Below, piece after piece: positions 63,981 through 64,000 of a DNA stretch of 64,000 nt. This stretch comes from Bacillus sp. ISL-41 (GTDB taxonomy: Bacteria; Bacillota; Bacilli; Bacillales; Cytobacillaceae). The notes beneath the pieces were generated by a model. It was given only the letters and a program-made list of their open reading frames with translations, had not been told where the DNA came from and did no database searches. Location: NCBI RefSeq assembly GCF_018613235.1, contig NZ_JAGGQP010000021.1:20741-84740 (forward strand). Direction: 5' to 3'. The translations under genes and the position numbers were made by a program. Within the stretch, counting starts at the first letter, position 1. Each line of letters starts with the position of its first letter.

Positions 63981-64000
63981 GAAAAGTATAGCCGACTGCC

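Overview
The window is a piece of a low-to-moderate GC Firmicutes chromosome, almost certainly a motile, spore-former-type Bacillaceae. Every gene I can support lies on the minus strand, and the order follows the Bacillus subtilis smc-ftsY-ffh ... codY-fla/che-rpsB-tsf-pyrH ... rasP backbone almost gene for gene. Differences from B. subtilis (a signal peptidase gene between rplS and rbgA, a FapA/DUF342 gene plus a small gene between sigD and swrB, a TIGR02530-type gene before flgE, and two families of Bacillus-type interspersed repeats) fit a Bacillus relative of the Mesobacillus/Cytobacillus sort. The species cannot be fixed from the sequence alone. No rRNA, tRNA, CRISPR array, prophage or transposase gene was seen.

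Read in the direction of transcription (high to low coordinates), the window opens with chromosome organisation and membrane targeting (smc, ftsY, ylxM, ffh). Next comes a ribosome-maturation and tRNA-modification cluster (rpsP, khpA, ylqD, rimM, trmD, rplS, lepB, rbgA, rnhB). An unusual ylqG-ylqH pair follows, related to the flagellar length-control protein FliK and to the free C-terminal fragment of FlhB. Then come the TCA genes sucC-sucD, the DNA genes dprA and topA, and trmFO-xerC-hslV-hslU-codY.

From about 37.3 kb down to 7.7 kb lies one unbroken fla/che operon. It holds the rod and MS-ring genes (flgB, flgC, fliE, fliF), switch and export ATPase (fliG, fliH, fliI, fliJ), hook assembly (ylxF, fliK, flgD, flgE), torque and switch genes (swrD, fliL, fliM, fliY, cheY), the export gate (fliO, fliP, fliQ, fliR, flhB, flhA), placement GTPases (flhF, flhG), chemotaxis (cheB, cheA, cheW, cheC, cheD) and the late sigma factor sigD. 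Behind sigD come a FapA-family gene, a small uncharacterised gene and swrB. Many genes overlap by 4-17 bases, suggesting translational coupling. A good sigma-A-type promoter precedes flgB, and hairpins sit at the fliE-fliF junction and on both sides of the hook gene.

The last 7.5 kb carries rpsB, tsf, pyrH, frr, uppS, cdsA, dxr and the truncated rasP: translation, nucleotide supply, isoprenoid and phospholipid synthesis, and intramembrane proteolysis. Terminators follow rpsB, tsf and frr. Non-coding content worth attention: a 52-bp tandem repeat upstream of ylqD; two copies of a 252-255 bp repeat with perfect 9-bp terminal inverted repeats (upstream of uppS and of ftsY); a second repeat family near topA and upstream of smc; an L19-type leader; and cre-like sites upstream of sucC and topA.
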